DNA of 64,000 bases from Gemmatimonadaceae bacterium (GCA_040882285.1 JBBEBQ010000025.1:62001-126000), one strand, 5' to 3'. Shown: positions 7,325 through 16,257, numbered from the stretch's first letter. The notes: a model not told the origin generated them from the sequence alone. Numbers and translations: made by a program.

Positions 7325-8815
7325 TTGGCCACGAAAAAGCCGCGCATTCTGATCGCCGACGACGAGCGATCGATCACCGATGGTCTCAGCGCCATCCTGA
7401 CCGACGAGGGCTACGACGTGGCCGTCGCGGCCGATGGCCAGCAGGCGTTCCAGAAGCTCCAGGCCGACGGGTTCGGCGTAGTCCTGGCCGACCTGATGAT
7501 GCCCAAGCTGGACGGTCTCGCGCTGATGAAGCAGCTCCAGGAGAGCGGCATTCCGACGGAGTGCATCATCATCACCGGCCAGGCGTCGGTCGCTTCGGCG
7601 GTGCAGGCCATGCGCGAGGGCGCATACGACTACATCGAGAAGCCGCTGAACGCGGAGAAGCTGAACCGGCTCAAGGCGCTCATCCCCAAGGCGCTCGAGA
7701 AGTACTCGGTGCAGGAGCAGAACCGCGAGCTGACCTCGCAGCTGCAGGGACTCACGCATTTCGGCGAGCTCACCGGGAAGTCGGAGGAGATGCGCGCCGT
7801 GTACCAGGTGATACACGCCGTGGCGCCGTCGACCGCGAACGTGCTGATCCTCGGCGAATCGGGCACCGGCAAGGAGCTGGTGGCGCGGGCGCTGCACACG
7901 AAGAGCGAGCGGGCGAAGGGCCCGTTCCTGGCGCTGAGTTGCGCCGCGCTGCCGAAGGACATCCTCGAGAACGAGCTGTTCGGCCACGAGAAGGGCGCGT
8001 TCACCGGCTCCACGAACGAGAAGGCGGGCGCGTTTGAGATGGCGGACGGCGGCACGCTCTTTCTCGACGAAGTGGCGGAGATGCCGACCGACATCCAGGT
8101 CAAGATTCTGCGCGCGCTCGAGACGCGCACGATCCGGCGGCTCGGCGGCAAGAAGGAGATCGAGGTCGACATCCGCATTCTCGCCGCGACCAACCGCGAC
8201 CTGCAGAAGGCCCTGGACGAGGGTGACCTACGCGACGACCTGTACTACCGGCTCGCCGTCGTGGAGCTGTTTCTCCCGCCGCTACGCGAGCGGATGGGCG
8301 ACATCAAGCTGCTGGCGGACGAGTTCCTGCTGCGGTTCGCGCAGCAGAACGGGAAGAAGATCAAGGGCTTCTCGGACGAGGCGTGGGACTGGATCGTGTC
8401 GTACAACTGGCCGGGCAACGTCCGCGAGCTCAAGAACGCGGTGGAGCGGGCCGTGATCATGGCGCGCGGCGACATCGTCTCGGCGACGGACATCATGCCG
8501 CGGCATCTGCGGGTCTCGTCGGAATCGTCCATGGTCTCGCTGCCGGCCGGTGCCACGGTGGCGGACGCGCGGCGGCAGCTGGTGCTGCGCACGTTCGCGT
8601 CCACCGGCGGCGATCACCTGCGCACGGCGAAGATCGTTGGACTGCCCCCCGAGGAAGTGCGCTCCGAGCTCGGGGCCATGCTCGCCGGCGGGAACGGCGC
8701 CGACCAGTCGCGTGCCGCGGCCGGCGTGAACAGTGAGACCTCCGCTGCCGCGGGCAGAAGTGGAAAGAGTCAGGCGAAGCCCAAGGCAAAAGCGAAATCC
8801 ACGAAGCGACGTTAG
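7325..8815 (+). CDS. Sigma-54-dependent response regulator (NtrC family)
   Basis: The start is TTG, directly after the previous stop. Residues 7-120 form a receiver domain with phospho-Asp56 in LADLMMP and the late Lys in IEKPL. An AAA+ domain follows: Walker A GESGTGKE at about 177, Walker B LFLDEVAEM, and arginine-finger region LRERMGDI. The loop that contacts sigma-54 reads GAFTGS (224-229) instead of the usual GAFTGA. The C-terminus has a weak Fis-like helix-turn-helix (LRTAKIVGL) and then a Lys/Ala-rich tail, so DNA binding may be atypical. Confidence 0.9.
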   Translation: MATKKPRILIADDERSITDGLSAILTDEGYDVAVAADGQQAFQKLQADGFGVVLADLMMPKLDGLALMKQLQESGIPTECIIITGQASVASAVQAMREGAYDYIEKPLNAEKLNRLKALIPKALEKYSVQEQNRELTSQLQGLTHFGELTGKSEEMRAVYQVIHAVAPSTANVLILGESGTGKELVARALHTKSERAKGPFLALSCAALPKDILENELFGHEKGAFTGSTNEKAGAFEMADGGTLFLDEVAEMPTDIQVKILRALETRTIRRLGGKKEIEVDIRILAATNRDLQKALDEGDLRDDLYYRLAVVELFLPPLRERMGDIKLLADEFLLRFAQQNGKKIKGFSDEAWDWIVSYNWPGNVRELKNAVERAVIMARGDIVSATDIMPRHLRVSSESSMVSLPAGATVADARRQLVLRTFASTGGDHLRTAKIVGLPPEEVRSELGAMLAGGNGADQSRAAAGVNSETSAAAGRSGKSQAKPKAKAKSTKRR

Positions 8816-8824
8816 GAGTCCCAT

Positions 8825-9250
8825 ATGTCACGGTATGAATTCGAAGACGAGCCGTACGTAGTGATCGAGAAGACCGAGTCCGGGATCGGCACGTTCCTGC
8901 TCGGCGCGCTCGCCGGCGCCGCGGTGGCGCTGCTGTTCGCGCCCAGGACCGGCGTGGACACGCGGGCCGAGCTGACGCGGGCCGCCCGCCGCGCGCAGGA
9001 GAGCGCGCGCGACATGGTGGACGACGTCGCGGAATCGCTCGGCGAGACGCTCGAGAGCGCGCGCACCGCCGTCGAGCGGCAGGTAGAGTCCGCGCGCGGC
9101 GCCGTCGAGGTGAAGCGCTCGCAGGTGACGCAGGCGATCGACGCGGGGAGGGAGGCCGCGCGCCAGGCGCGTGAGGATCTCGAGCAGCGCATCGCGGACA
9201 CCAAGTCGCAGAGCGCGCGGGCGAGGAGCGGATCGAGCAACCGGGCGTAG
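8825..9250 (+). CDS. YtxH-domain membrane protein
   Basis: The 141-residue protein has one hydrophobic segment at about residues 19-38 (GTFLLGALAGAAVALLFAP), ending in the APRTG motif of YtxH proteins. A long Ala/Glu/Arg-rich helix follows that should form a coiled coil. An AGGAG ribosome site is placed just before the ATG. YtxH proteins are stress-associated membrane-anchored helices of unknown biochemical role. It sits directly before a YihY-family membrane protein, a frequent partner type. Confidence 0.8.
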   Translation: MSRYEFEDEPYVVIEKTESGIGTFLLGALAGAAVALLFAPRTGVDTRAELTRAARRAQESARDMVDDVAESLGETLESARTAVERQVESARGAVEVKRSQVTQAIDAGREAARQAREDLEQRIADTKSQSARARSGSSNRA

Positions 9251-9267
9251 TTCCGGCGCAGGGCCCG

Positions 9268-10182
9268 ATGTCGCGGAGGAAGCGTGCTTTCCCCCTCCGC
9301 CTCGGGTGGATGCTCCGCGATTACTCCAGGCGCGTGTGGGACAACAGCGCCGAGGACAACATCTTCTTCCTCGCCGGCGGGATCGCCTTCAACCTGCTGC
9401 TGGCGATCGTCCCCTTCGTCCTGCTGCTCGCCGGCGGGCTCGGCTACTTCCTCGAGCACACGCCGGAGGTGCGCGCCCGCGAGATCGCCACGCTCGTGGC
9501 GACCTTGCTCCCGATGGAATCCACCGACGCGAGCCAGCCCGTCGTCCGGCTGCTGATGGAGATTCTCGAGAGTCGCGGCACGGTTCAGCTCGTGAGCGCG
9601 ATCGGCTTCGTGTGGTTCTCCACCCGGCTGTTCGGCTCGGTGCGAAGCGTGCTCGCTTCGATCTTCGACATCGAGTCCGACCGCGGGATCATCGCCGGCA
9701 AGATCTTCGACATCAAGGTCACGATCGTCGCGACGGTCCTGCTGGTCGGTTACATAGTGCTCAGCGCGTACCTCGCGCTGGCCACCACGCAGGGGTCCAC
9801 GCTGCTGGTGGAGCTGGGGCTGCGCCGCGACGTGATGGGTAACGTCGAGTATACGATTGGCCGGATCATCGCTTTTATCTCGATCGCGATTCTCTTCTTC
9901 TCGCTGTACAAATTCCTCCCGAAGCGGAAGATCCGCTGGCAGATGGCGCTGGTCGCGGCGACGTTCAGCAGCGTGATGTTCGAGCTCGCGAAGGGCGTGT
10001 TCGGATTCATGATCGTCTCGTTCTCGGCGCAGACCATGTACACGGGGACCGTCGCGGCCGCGGTGATCACGGTGATCTGGGTCTACTACGGAGCTTTGAT
10101 CTTCATCCTGGGTGGCGAAGTGGGGCAGGTATTCGAGCTCAGGCGTGTGCGGAAGCTGCAACGGGAGGTTTTCGAGGACTGA
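9268..10182 (+). CDS. YihY/BrkB-family inner membrane protein
   Basis: The 304-residue protein has about six hydrophobic segments. The family signature occurs early: DNSAEDNIFFLAGGIAFN, with the conserved AGGIAF stretch. Later GxLLLxxL-type helices and the PKRKIRW segment are also typical. YihY/BrkB proteins were once called ribonuclease BN in error. Their real function is unclear, with transport or envelope roles suggested. It is probably cotranscribed with the YtxH gene 17 bases upstream. Confidence 0.88.
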   Translation: MSRRKRAFPLRLGWMLRDYSRRVWDNSAEDNIFFLAGGIAFNLLLAIVPFVLLLAGGLGYFLEHTPEVRAREIATLVATLLPMESTDASQPVVRLLMEILESRGTVQLVSAIGFVWFSTRLFGSVRSVLASIFDIESDRGIIAGKIFDIKVTIVATVLLVGYIVLSAYLALATTQGSTLLVELGLRRDVMGNVEYTIGRIIAFISIAILFFSLYKFLPKRKIRWQMALVAATFSSVMFELAKGVFGFMIVSFSAQTMYTGTVAAAVITVIWVYYGALIFILGGEVGQVFELRRVRKLQREVFED

Positions 10183-10185
10183 TTT

Positions 10186-10281
10186 TGGCTACTGGGATGC
10201 TCACGGCCTGGATTCCGCCTGGAGTATTCCAGGAGACCGTCTCCTCCACGGCCTGGATTCCCCTTCAGTATCCCAGTAGGC
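10186..10281. repeat. Short internally deleted copy of the TGGCTAC-ended element
   Basis: The left end TGGCTACTGGGATGCT is mirrored by the right end CAGTATCCCAGTAGGC. CACGGCCTGGATTCC occurs twice inside in the same orientation, and GGAGTATTCCAGGAG lies between. Compared with 32803-32973 the centre is missing. It lies between the YihY gene and the lipoprotein gene and carries no ORF. Confidence 0.7.
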
Positions 10282-10384
10282 TGCGCAGAAGGCCGAGCCA
10301 ACAGTTTGCCGGAAGCCGTCCGTTTGGAACGAAGCTTGCCACTAACCTCCGACGAGAGCACACACACACTCCGGGAGGATTTCC

Positions 10385-10615
10385 GTGCGCAAGGTGGTAT
10401 TAGCTGCGGCCCTATTGGCGGTCGCGACGGTTGCTGGATGCAAGAAGACGGGCGAAGGCGAGTTCGAGGTCGAGCGGCCGGTCATTGGCACGGTGACCGA
10501 CACGATCAACACGCCATCCATCGGAATGGATACCGCTACGGTTACAGTCCCGACCATTGGGACCGACACGCAGCAGATCCGCGTTCCGACCATCAATCCG
10601 CCCGGCAACAACTAG
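10385..10615 (+). CDS. Small lipoprotein of unknown function
   Basis: The 76-residue product starts at a GTG with a strong GGGAGG site. A type II signal peptide ends in the lipobox VAGC at residues 16-19, followed by KK. The mature part is a short repetitive acidic stretch rich in Thr, Ile and Pro, in which PxIGTxTxTI-like segments recur about every 14-16 residues (PVIGTVTDTI, PSIGMDTATV, PTIGTDTQQI). No domain is recognised. A strong terminator follows at once, so it is probably a single-gene transcript. Confidence 0.7.
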   Translation: MRKVVLAAALLAVATVAGCKKTGEGEFEVERPVIGTVTDTINTPSIGMDTATVTVPTIGTDTQQIRVPTINPPGNN

Positions 10616-10633
10616 TCGCAGCCGGTCGAAGAA

Positions 10634-10667
10634 AAGGCCGCTCCGGTTTCCGGAGCGGCCTTTTTTT
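10634..10667 (+). terminator. Rho-independent terminator
   Basis: A 12-base stem, AAGGCCGCTCCG with CGGAGCGGCC, closes over a TTTC-type loop and is followed by seven T residues. It ends the lipoprotein transcript and isolates it from the SRP RNA promoter. Confidence 0.93.
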
Positions 10668-10715
10668 GGGCTCCTGTCCGGGTTCTTCGAGGGCGGAAAA
10701 AGCGGTATATTTCGG

Positions 10716-10823
10716 GTGGTGCTCCAGGTCCCGGAGGGCGTAGGCCCGCTAACTCCGTCAGGACCCCGAAGGTAGCAGCGGCATGCGGTGTTCGACGTTG
10801 CTCCGTCAGGCCTGGAGTGCCAC
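10716..10823 (+). ncRNA. ffs: Signal recognition particle RNA (small bacterial type)
   Basis: The conserved apical domain is present: GTCAGGACCCCGAAGGTAGC at about 10767-10786, the hallmark of domain IV bound by the Ffh M domain. The ends pair over 13 bases (GTGGTGCTCCAGG with CCTGGAGTGCCAC, two wobble pairs), giving a hairpin RNA of about 108 nt as in 4.5S RNA. A TATATT box at 10706-10711 is well placed as a -10 element. The next gene is dnaX, the same neighbour as the scr gene of Bacillus. The exact ends are estimated from pairing. Confidence 0.92.
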
Positions 10824-10930
10824 TACTGGGGGGCATGGTGAAGGTGGACGGTTGGGTCGGGCGCTCGCGCAGCCCGGATCCGGTTCATCGCCCGGCCCCC
10901 CTTCTTTTTTCCGCCGCTCCGGACACGCCG

Positions 10931-12343
10931 ATGGCTCTCGCACTCGCCCGCAAGTACCGCCCGCGAAAGTTCGCCGAAGTCGCCGTCCAGTCGCACGTGT
11001 CGAACACGCTGCGCGGCGCGATCGCGAGAGGCAGAGTGGCGCACGGCTACCTGTTGTGCGGCCCCCGCGGCGTGGGCAAGACGACCCTCGCCCGGGTGCT
11101 CGCGATGGCGCTCAACTGCGAGGCGCGCTCGCCCGACGGCGAGCCGTGCGGCGAATGTCTCTCCTGCACCAGGATCTGGAGCGGGTCGTCCTGCCTGGAC
11201 GTGGTCGAGATCGACGCGGCGTCGAACCGCGGCGTGGACGACGCCCGCGAGCTGCGCGAGCGCGCGATGTACGCGCCGAGCGGGGATGAGAGCTACAAGG
11301 TGTACATCGTGGACGAGGCGCACATGCTCACCCGCGAGGCCTGGAACGCGCTACTCAAGATCCTCGAAGAGCCGCCGCCCCGCGTCGTGTTCGTGTTCGC
11401 CACTACCGAGCCGCAGAAGATCGCGCAGTCCGCCGCGCCCGTGCTGAGCCGGCTGCAGCGGTTCGATCTCAAGCGAATCGGCCAGGGCGAGATCTCCGAG
11501 CGCCTCCGCCACGTGCTGGCGAGCGAGGGAATCGAGGGCACTCCCGACGCGATCGCGATGATCGCGCGCGCCGCGGACGGCTCCATGCGCGACGCGCTCA
11601 GCTTCGCCGATCAGGTCGTCGCCACCAGCGACGCGGGAATCACGGCCGATTCCGTGCGCGAGGCGCTCGGCCTGGTGGCGGAAGACGAGTACATCGCGGT
11701 CCTCGACCTCGTCGCCGAGAAGCGCGCCGCGGACGTATTTCCGACGGTGCAGCGGCTGGCCGACGCCGGGATCGACTTCGGGGTCTTCCTCGCCGGGCTC
11801 GCCGACGTGCTCCGTGCGCAGCTGGCCGTCGCGCTCGGCGGTGAGGCGCCCGGCGTCGCCGCGCGCACCAGGGACGCGCTGGCGAAACACGCGCGCACGT
11901 TCGCGCCCGGCGATCTCCTGCGGATGCTCGGCGCGCTCAGCGAGATGGAGCCGCGCTTCAGGAAAAGCGGACAGCAGCAGCTCCTGGTGGAGATGCTGCT
12001 GGTGAGATTCGCGCTCATCGATCGGTCGGTGCGGATCGAGGAGCTGCTCGACGAGATTCGCGGCGGCGGCGCGCCGCAAGCGCCGCCGCGCGGACCGGCC
12101 CCGCGGACCAATGCGGCGAAGTCGCCGGCTCCGCGGCAGGCGACGCCCGCCCCTGCCGCGCCCACGATCGCGGTGGAACGGAGCGCCGCGATCAATCCCG
12201 CGGTGGAAGCCGGCTTTCTCGAGGCGGCGAAGGGACGCATGACCAACGAATCCGTAACACAGCAGCGGCTCGCCTCGCTGCGGCAGAAGGATCCGGTGCT
12301 CGGCGCGACCATCGACGCGCTCGACCTCGAGCTGATCGATTGA
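10931..12343 (+). CDS. dnaX: DNA polymerase III subunit gamma/tau
   Basis: This is the clamp-loader ATPase of the replicative polymerase. The ATG at 10931 is chosen because ALARKYRPRKFAEV is the family N-terminus. In-frame sequence before it belongs to the SRP RNA region. Walker A GPRGVGKTT is at about residue 44, a four-Cys zinc knuckle (C-x8-CGECLSC) lies near 64-78, the sensor/DEAH-like VDEAHML follows, and a Pro/Ala-rich linker leads to the C-terminus. At 470 residues it is a short tau. No slippery frameshift signal for a separate gamma was noticed. SRP RNA-dnaX-ybaB-recR is a widely conserved order. Confidence 0.95.
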   Translation: MALALARKYRPRKFAEVAVQSHVSNTLRGAIARGRVAHGYLLCGPRGVGKTTLARVLAMALNCEARSPDGEPCGECLSCTRIWSGSSCLDVVEIDAASNRGVDDARELRERAMYAPSGDESYKVYIVDEAHMLTREAWNALLKILEEPPPRVVFVFATTEPQKIAQSAAPVLSRLQRFDLKRIGQGEISERLRHVLASEGIEGTPDAIAMIARAADGSMRDALSFADQVVATSDAGITADSVREALGLVAEDEYIAVLDLVAEKRAADVFPTVQRLADAGIDFGVFLAGLADVLRAQLAVALGGEAPGVAARTRDALAKHARTFAPGDLLRMLGALSEMEPRFRKSGQQQLLVEMLLVRFALIDRSVRIEELLDEIRGGGAPQAPPRGPAPRTNAAKSPAPRQATPAPAAPTIAVERSAAINPAVEAGFLEAAKGRMTNESVTQQRLASLRQKDPVLGATIDALDLELID

Positions 12344-12415
12344 TTTTTCGCGCTCGCGCGGGTGCGTCTTCGGCGCGACGCCGGTAGATTAACCCGCACT
12401 CAACCAGGGTCGGAA

Positions 12416-12733
12416 ATGGCGGATTTCATGAAGATCATGCAGCAGGCCCAGCAGATGCAGGGCAAGCTGCAGCAGATCCAGGAGGAGCTGGCTCTGCGGA
12501 CCGTGTCCGCGAGCTCGGGCGGAGGCATGGTTACCGTCGACGCCGACGGCAAAGGCCAGATCACCCGCGTCAAGATCGATCCCTCCATCGTCGACGCCAA
12601 AGAGGTCGAGATGCTCGAGGATCTCATCACCGTCGCGGTAAGCGAGGCCCAGACCAAGGCCGCGGAGATGGCCAAGGAAGAGATGGGCAAGCTTGCGGGC
12701 GGGCTCAACCTGCCGTTCGGCTTCCCGGGCTGA
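12416..12733 (+). CDS. YbaB/EbfC-family nucleoid-associated protein
   Basis: The 105-residue protein starts at MADFMKIMQQAQQMQ, the usual YbaB opening. The longer in-frame extension is ignored because it lacks similarity. A central SSGGGMVTVDADGKGQ strand region and an acidic C-terminal helix follow. YbaB dimers bind DNA and are almost always encoded between dnaX and recR, as here. The recR ATG overlaps its stop (TGATG). Confidence 0.93.
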   Translation: MADFMKIMQQAQQMQGKLQQIQEELALRTVSASSGGGMVTVDADGKGQITRVKIDPSIVDAKEVEMLEDLITVAVSEAQTKAAEMAKEEMGKLAGGLNLPFGFPG

Positions 12734-13323
12734 TGTCGGTCATCGACGATCTCACGACCGAGCTGGCCAGGCTGCCCGGCATAGGTCGGAAGACTGCGCA
12801 GCGACTGACGTACCACCTGCTCAAGCAGCCGCCCGACCAGAGCCGGAAGCTTGCGAGCGCGCTCACGACGCTGGCGGAGAAGGTTCGCCGGTGCGACCGC
12901 TGCTTCAATCTTACCGAAGACGCCATCTGCACCATCTGCGCGGACGCGCGCCGTGACGCCGCGATCATATGCGCCGTCGAGGAAGCCTCCGACATCGGCG
13001 CCATCGAGCGCGCCGGCGAGTATCGCGGAACGTACCACGTGCTCGGCGGGCGGCTCTCCCCGCTCGACGGCATCGGCCCCGACGACCTCACCATTCCGCA
13101 GCTGGAACAGCGCGTGTCGGGCGGCGTGGTGCGCGAAGTGATCATCGCCACCAACCCGAGCATGGAAGGCGAAGCCACGGCGCTGTACGTGCAGCGGCGG
13201 CTGGCCGGCTACCCGCTGACGGTGTCGCGCATAGCGCGCGGCCTGCCCGTGGGCGGCGACCTCGAGTACGCCGACGGCGTGACGATCGCGCAGGCGCTCA
13301 CCGCGCGGCGGGCGATGCTGTGA
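12733..13323 (+). CDS. recR: Recombination mediator RecR
   Basis: The 196-residue protein works with RecO (and RecF) to load RecA at gaps. The N-terminal helix-hairpin-helix (LPGIGRKTAQRL) is followed by the four-Cys zinc finger (CDRCFNLTEDAICTIC) at about residues 55-70. A Toprim domain with the GGRLSPLDGIGPDDL block comes next, and it ends with the conserved arginine-glycine region. Length and order are normal for the family. Confidence 0.96.
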   Translation: MSVIDDLTTELARLPGIGRKTAQRLTYHLLKQPPDQSRKLASALTTLAEKVRRCDRCFNLTEDAICTICADARRDAAIICAVEEASDIGAIERAGEYRGTYHVLGGRLSPLDGIGPDDLTIPQLEQRVSGGVVREVIIATNPSMEGEATALYVQRRLAGYPLTVSRIARGLPVGGDLEYADGVTIAQALTARRAML

Positions 13324-13589
13324 CGAAGCGCGCAAGGATGACCGCCGCGGGATTCCTCGGCGGCGCGGCGCTCGGCACGTTTCTCTGGAGCATGATCCAG
13401 CACAACTGCAGGCGCGAGCTGTTCAGCGGCCGGCCGTTCCGGCGCTACATGGCGCTGTCGTACCTGCGGACGCGCGGCGACGTCGAGACCGCGCGGCTGC
13501 TGCGCGAATATGTGGGCTGGGAGAGCAACGCGGTCCTGCGGAAGCGCGCGCAGCGGATCCTGCGCGGCGTCGAAGGGCGGGTGGCGTGA
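13320..13589 (+). CDS. Small conserved-looking membrane-associated protein
   Basis: The GTG start overlaps the recR stop (GTGA). The 89-residue product has a Gly/Ala-rich hydrophobic stretch near the N-terminus (GFLGGAALGTFLWSMI). A basic, Arg-rich part with helical character follows (YLRTRGDVETARLLREYV). No known domain is recognised. Tight coupling to recR indicates a real gene, but its function is unknown. An internal ATG at 13338 is an alternative start. Confidence 0.6.
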   Translation: MTKRARMTAAGFLGGAALGTFLWSMIQHNCRRELFSGRPFRRYMALSYLRTRGDVETARLLREYVGWESNAVLRKRAQRILRGVEGRVA

Positions 13590-13618
13590 TCGCCGGAATA
13601 CCGAGTTAGGAGCGCGCG

Positions 13619-14296
13619 ATGTCGATGATCAACTACGCCTCGCGCGAGATCAACTGCAAGATCGTGTACTACGGTCCCGGACTCGGCGGCAAGACCACGA
13701 ACCTCGAGCACGTGTACGGCAAGGTGAAGCCGGAGACGCGCGGGAAGCTGATCTCGCTCGCCACCGAGACCGAGCGCACGCTCTTCTTCGACTTCCTGCC
13801 GGTGGACCTCGGCACCATCCGCGGCTTCAAGACGCGCTTCCACCTGTACACCGTCCCCGGACAGGTCTACTACAACGCGAGCCGCAAGCTGATCCTCAAG
13901 AACGTGGACGGCATCGTGTTCGTCGCCGACTCGCAGCGGGAGCGCCTCGAGGCCAACCAGGAATCGATGCAGAACCTGTACGACAACATGGCCGAGTACG
14001 GCTACGACATCACCAAGATGCCGTTCGTCGTGCAGTACAACAAACGGGACCTGCCCAACATCTCGACCGTGGAGGAGATGCAGGCGTCGCTCAACCCGGG
14101 CTGGGAGGTCACCGATCCCGGCCGGCAGCGCGTCGCGCCGGATCCGTATCACGCGGGCCAGAACCTCGTGGACCAGACGCCCGACGGACAGTGGATCGAG
14201 CGCGCGCCGCACTTCGAGGGGATCGCCATCCGGGGCGACGGCGTGTTCGAGACCCTGAAGGCGGTCAGCAAGCTGGTCCTCAAGGCGCTGGCGTGA
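13619..14296 (+). CDS. MglA-like small Ras-family GTPase
   Basis: The 225-residue protein opens with [18 protein letters not shown], with a P-loop at about residues 20-28. It continues with the bacterial MglA features FDFLPVDLG and [12 protein letters not shown] (switch II with the unusual PGQV) and the base-recognition motif NKRD. MglA sets cell polarity and gliding in Myxococcus, but in many non-gliding bacteria its role is unknown. Compared with short MglA proteins it has an extra C-terminal stretch (about residues 160-200, NPGWEV to DGQWIE). No mglB neighbour is present here. A GGAG site precedes the ATG. Confidence 0.9.
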   Translation: MSMINYASREINCKIVYYGPGLGGKTTNLEHVYGKVKPETRGKLISLATETERTLFFDFLPVDLGTIRGFKTRFHLYTVPGQVYYNASRKLILKNVDGIVFVADSQRERLEANQESMQNLYDNMAEYGYDITKMPFVVQYNKRDLPNISTVEEMQASLNPGWEVTDPGRQRVAPDPYHAGQNLVDQTPDGQWIERAPHFEGIAIRGDGVFETLKAVSKLVLKALA

Positions 14297-14309
14297 GCGA
14301 GGCCGCGCG

Positions 14310-14999
14310 ATGAACCTGCCGAACTCCCTGTCCGCCGCGCGCATCGCCACGGCGCCGTTCCTCCTCATACTCCCCTTCATCCCGTCCGTCGCGATGCGAT
14401 TGACCGGCTTCGCGCTGTACATCGGCGCGGCGGTGACGGATTACTGGGACGGCAGGCTCGCGCGGACCCGCAAGCTCGAGACGGACCTGGGTCGCATGCT
14501 GGATCCGCTGGCCGACAAGATCCTGCTCGTCGCCACGCTGGTCCCGATCTACCTGATGATGCAGCCGCGCTACCACTGGCTGGCTCGCTTCCTCGGCGTC
14601 GAAGCGGATCCGCGCGCGTACCCCTTCGAGACTTTTTTCGGTCCCGTCGGACTGCCCTGGTGGATACTCGCGGCGGTGCTCGGGCGGGAGCTGTTCATGA
14701 CGCTGTTCCGCGCGGCCGCCGCGCGCCGCGGCGTCATCATCTCGGCCATCGGACCGGCCAAGCTAAAAACCGGCTTTCAGGCGACGTGGATCGGCGCGGC
14801 TTACTTCTGGCTGTTCGCGGCGACGCTGGCGGCGGAAGCCCAGTGGGGCGGCTCTGTGTGGCACGCGTTCGCGCTGTTCAACGGCATGGTCGGGCTCGGC
14901 TCGATGACGGGCGCCGTCATTCTCACCATGTACTCGCTCGCGCTGTACATGCGCCGCTACTCCTACGTGTTCGCCCGGCAGACCACGACGACGCGGTGA
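14310..14999 (+). CDS. pgsA: CDP-alcohol phosphatidyltransferase (PgsA-like)
   Basis: This integral membrane enzyme has 229 residues. The CDP-alcohol signature D-x2-DG-x2-AR-x8-G-x3-D-x3-D reads as TDYWDGRLARTRKLETDLG followed by RMLDPLADK. NLPNSLSAARI at the N-terminus is typical of phosphatidylglycerophosphate synthase, which joins CDP-diacylglycerol to glycerol-3-phosphate. The central region holds a longer insertion (around residues 90-115, RYHWLARFLGVEADPRAY) than in the short E. coli enzyme. The head-group substrate is inferred from the N-terminus. Confidence 0.87.
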   Translation: MNLPNSLSAARIATAPFLLILPFIPSVAMRLTGFALYIGAAVTDYWDGRLARTRKLETDLGRMLDPLADKILLVATLVPIYLMMQPRYHWLARFLGVEADPRAYPFETFFGPVGLPWWILAAVLGRELFMTLFRAAAARRGVIISAIGPAKLKTGFQATWIGAAYFWLFAATLAAEAQWGGSVWHAFALFNGMVGLGSMTGAVILTMYSLALYMRRYSYVFARQTTTTR

Positions 15000-15000
15000 C

Positions 15001-16248
15001 ATGCGGGTAGAGCTGATCACCATCGGTGACGAGCTCCTGCTTGGCTTCACGATCGACACCAACTCCGCGTTTCTGGGCGGCGAGCTGGCAGCGCTGGGCG
15101 TGGAGGTAGCGCGACGCGCAACGGTCGGAGACGACCGCGACGCCATCGCCGCGGCGGTGCGGGACGCGCTGGCTCGCGCCGATGGCGTGATCACCACCGG
15201 CGGACTCGGTCCCACCAGCGACGACGTCACGATGGGCGCCGTGGCCGCCGCTCTCGGAGTCGAGCTCGAGCGCAATGCCGCCGTCGTCGCGCGGCTGGAG
15301 GAGATCTGGCGCTCCCGCGGAAGATCGGAGCCGTTGCCGCCCGCCAATCTCTCGCAGGCCATGCTGCCGCGCGGCGCGCGGGTGTTGCCGAACAATCACG
15401 GAACCGCGCCCGGCGTGTTCGTCGAGCGCGCCGACAAGCGTTGGGTCGCCGTGCTGCCGGGCGTGCCCCGCGAGATGCGCGAGATGTTCAACGGCAGCGT
15501 GCGCGATCTGGTCCGCGCGGCCGCGCCGGGCGACAGTGTGGTTTTATCGCTCGCCGTGCGGACGACCGGCGTTCCGGAATCGCGGCTGCCCGCGCTGCTC
15601 GGCGATTACGCGGAGGGCGTGGACGGCTTGTCGCTGGCGTACCTCCCGGGCGTCGAGGGCGTCGACCTCAGGCTCACGGCGCGCGGACTGCCCGCCGCCG
15701 AGGCTGACGAGAAGCTCCGCGGGGCGGCGCGGAAACTTTCCACGCGTCTCGCGCCGTATGCATACGCGGAGGGCACGACCGATCTCGCGGAGGTCGTGCT
15801 CGCGGGCTGCCGGAGCGCGGGGCGGCGGCTCGCCGTAGCGGAGAGCTGCACCGGCGGCATGCTCGGCCAGCGACTCACGGCGATCGCGGGATCCAGCGAC
15901 GTGTTCGCGGGTGGTGTGATCGCCTACGACAACGAGGTCAAGATCGAGCTGCTCGGCGTGGAGCGGGAGGCGATCGAGCGGCATGGCGCGGTTAGTGAAG
16001 AGATCGTGACCGCGATGGCGTCGGCCGCGCGCCGCCGGTTCGGCGTCGATCTCGGGGTGGGGATCACGGGCGTCGCCGGGCCGGGCGGTAGCTCCGTGGA
16101 GAAGCCGGTCGGAACGGTGTGGATCGCGCTCGCCACGCCGGACGAAATGGTCGCGAAGCAGCTGCGACTGCTCGGGGATCGGGACGAAGTTCGCCGGCGC
16201 GCGGCGCAGGCCGCGCTCGACTTGGTACGACGTTATTTCGCTGGTTAA
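15001..16248 (+). CDS. cinA: CinA-family nicotinamide-nucleotide amidase
   Basis: The 415-residue two-domain protein begins with a molybdopterin-binding-like domain (ITIGDELLLGFTIDTNS, then TTGGLGPTSDDVT). It ends with the CinA amidase domain (AVAESCTGGMLGQRLTAI, then GITGVAGPGGSS). CinA deamidates nicotinamide mononucleotide in NAD recycling and also has ADP-ribose pyrophosphatase activity in some species. It follows pgsA with one base between stop and start, an order common in bacteria. Confidence 0.95.
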   Translation: MRVELITIGDELLLGFTIDTNSAFLGGELAALGVEVARRATVGDDRDAIAAAVRDALARADGVITTGGLGPTSDDVTMGAVAAALGVELERNAAVVARLEEIWRSRGRSEPLPPANLSQAMLPRGARVLPNNHGTAPGVFVERADKRWVAVLPGVPREMREMFNGSVRDLVRAAAPGDSVVLSLAVRTTGVPESRLPALLGDYAEGVDGLSLAYLPGVEGVDLRLTARGLPAAEADEKLRGAARKLSTRLAPYAYAEGTTDLAEVVLAGCRSAGRRLAVAESCTGGMLGQRLTAIAGSSDVFAGGVIAYDNEVKIELLGVEREAIERHGAVSEEIVTAMASAARRRFGVDLGVGITGVAGPGGSSVEKPVGTVWIALATPDEMVAKQLRLLGDRDEVRRRAAQAALDLVRRYFAG

Positions 16249-16257
16249 CTTGACGCC

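Noticed and set aside
11000-12343. Possible programmed frameshift making a gamma form of DnaX
   Set aside because: No A-rich slippery heptamer with a following hairpin was seen in the gene.
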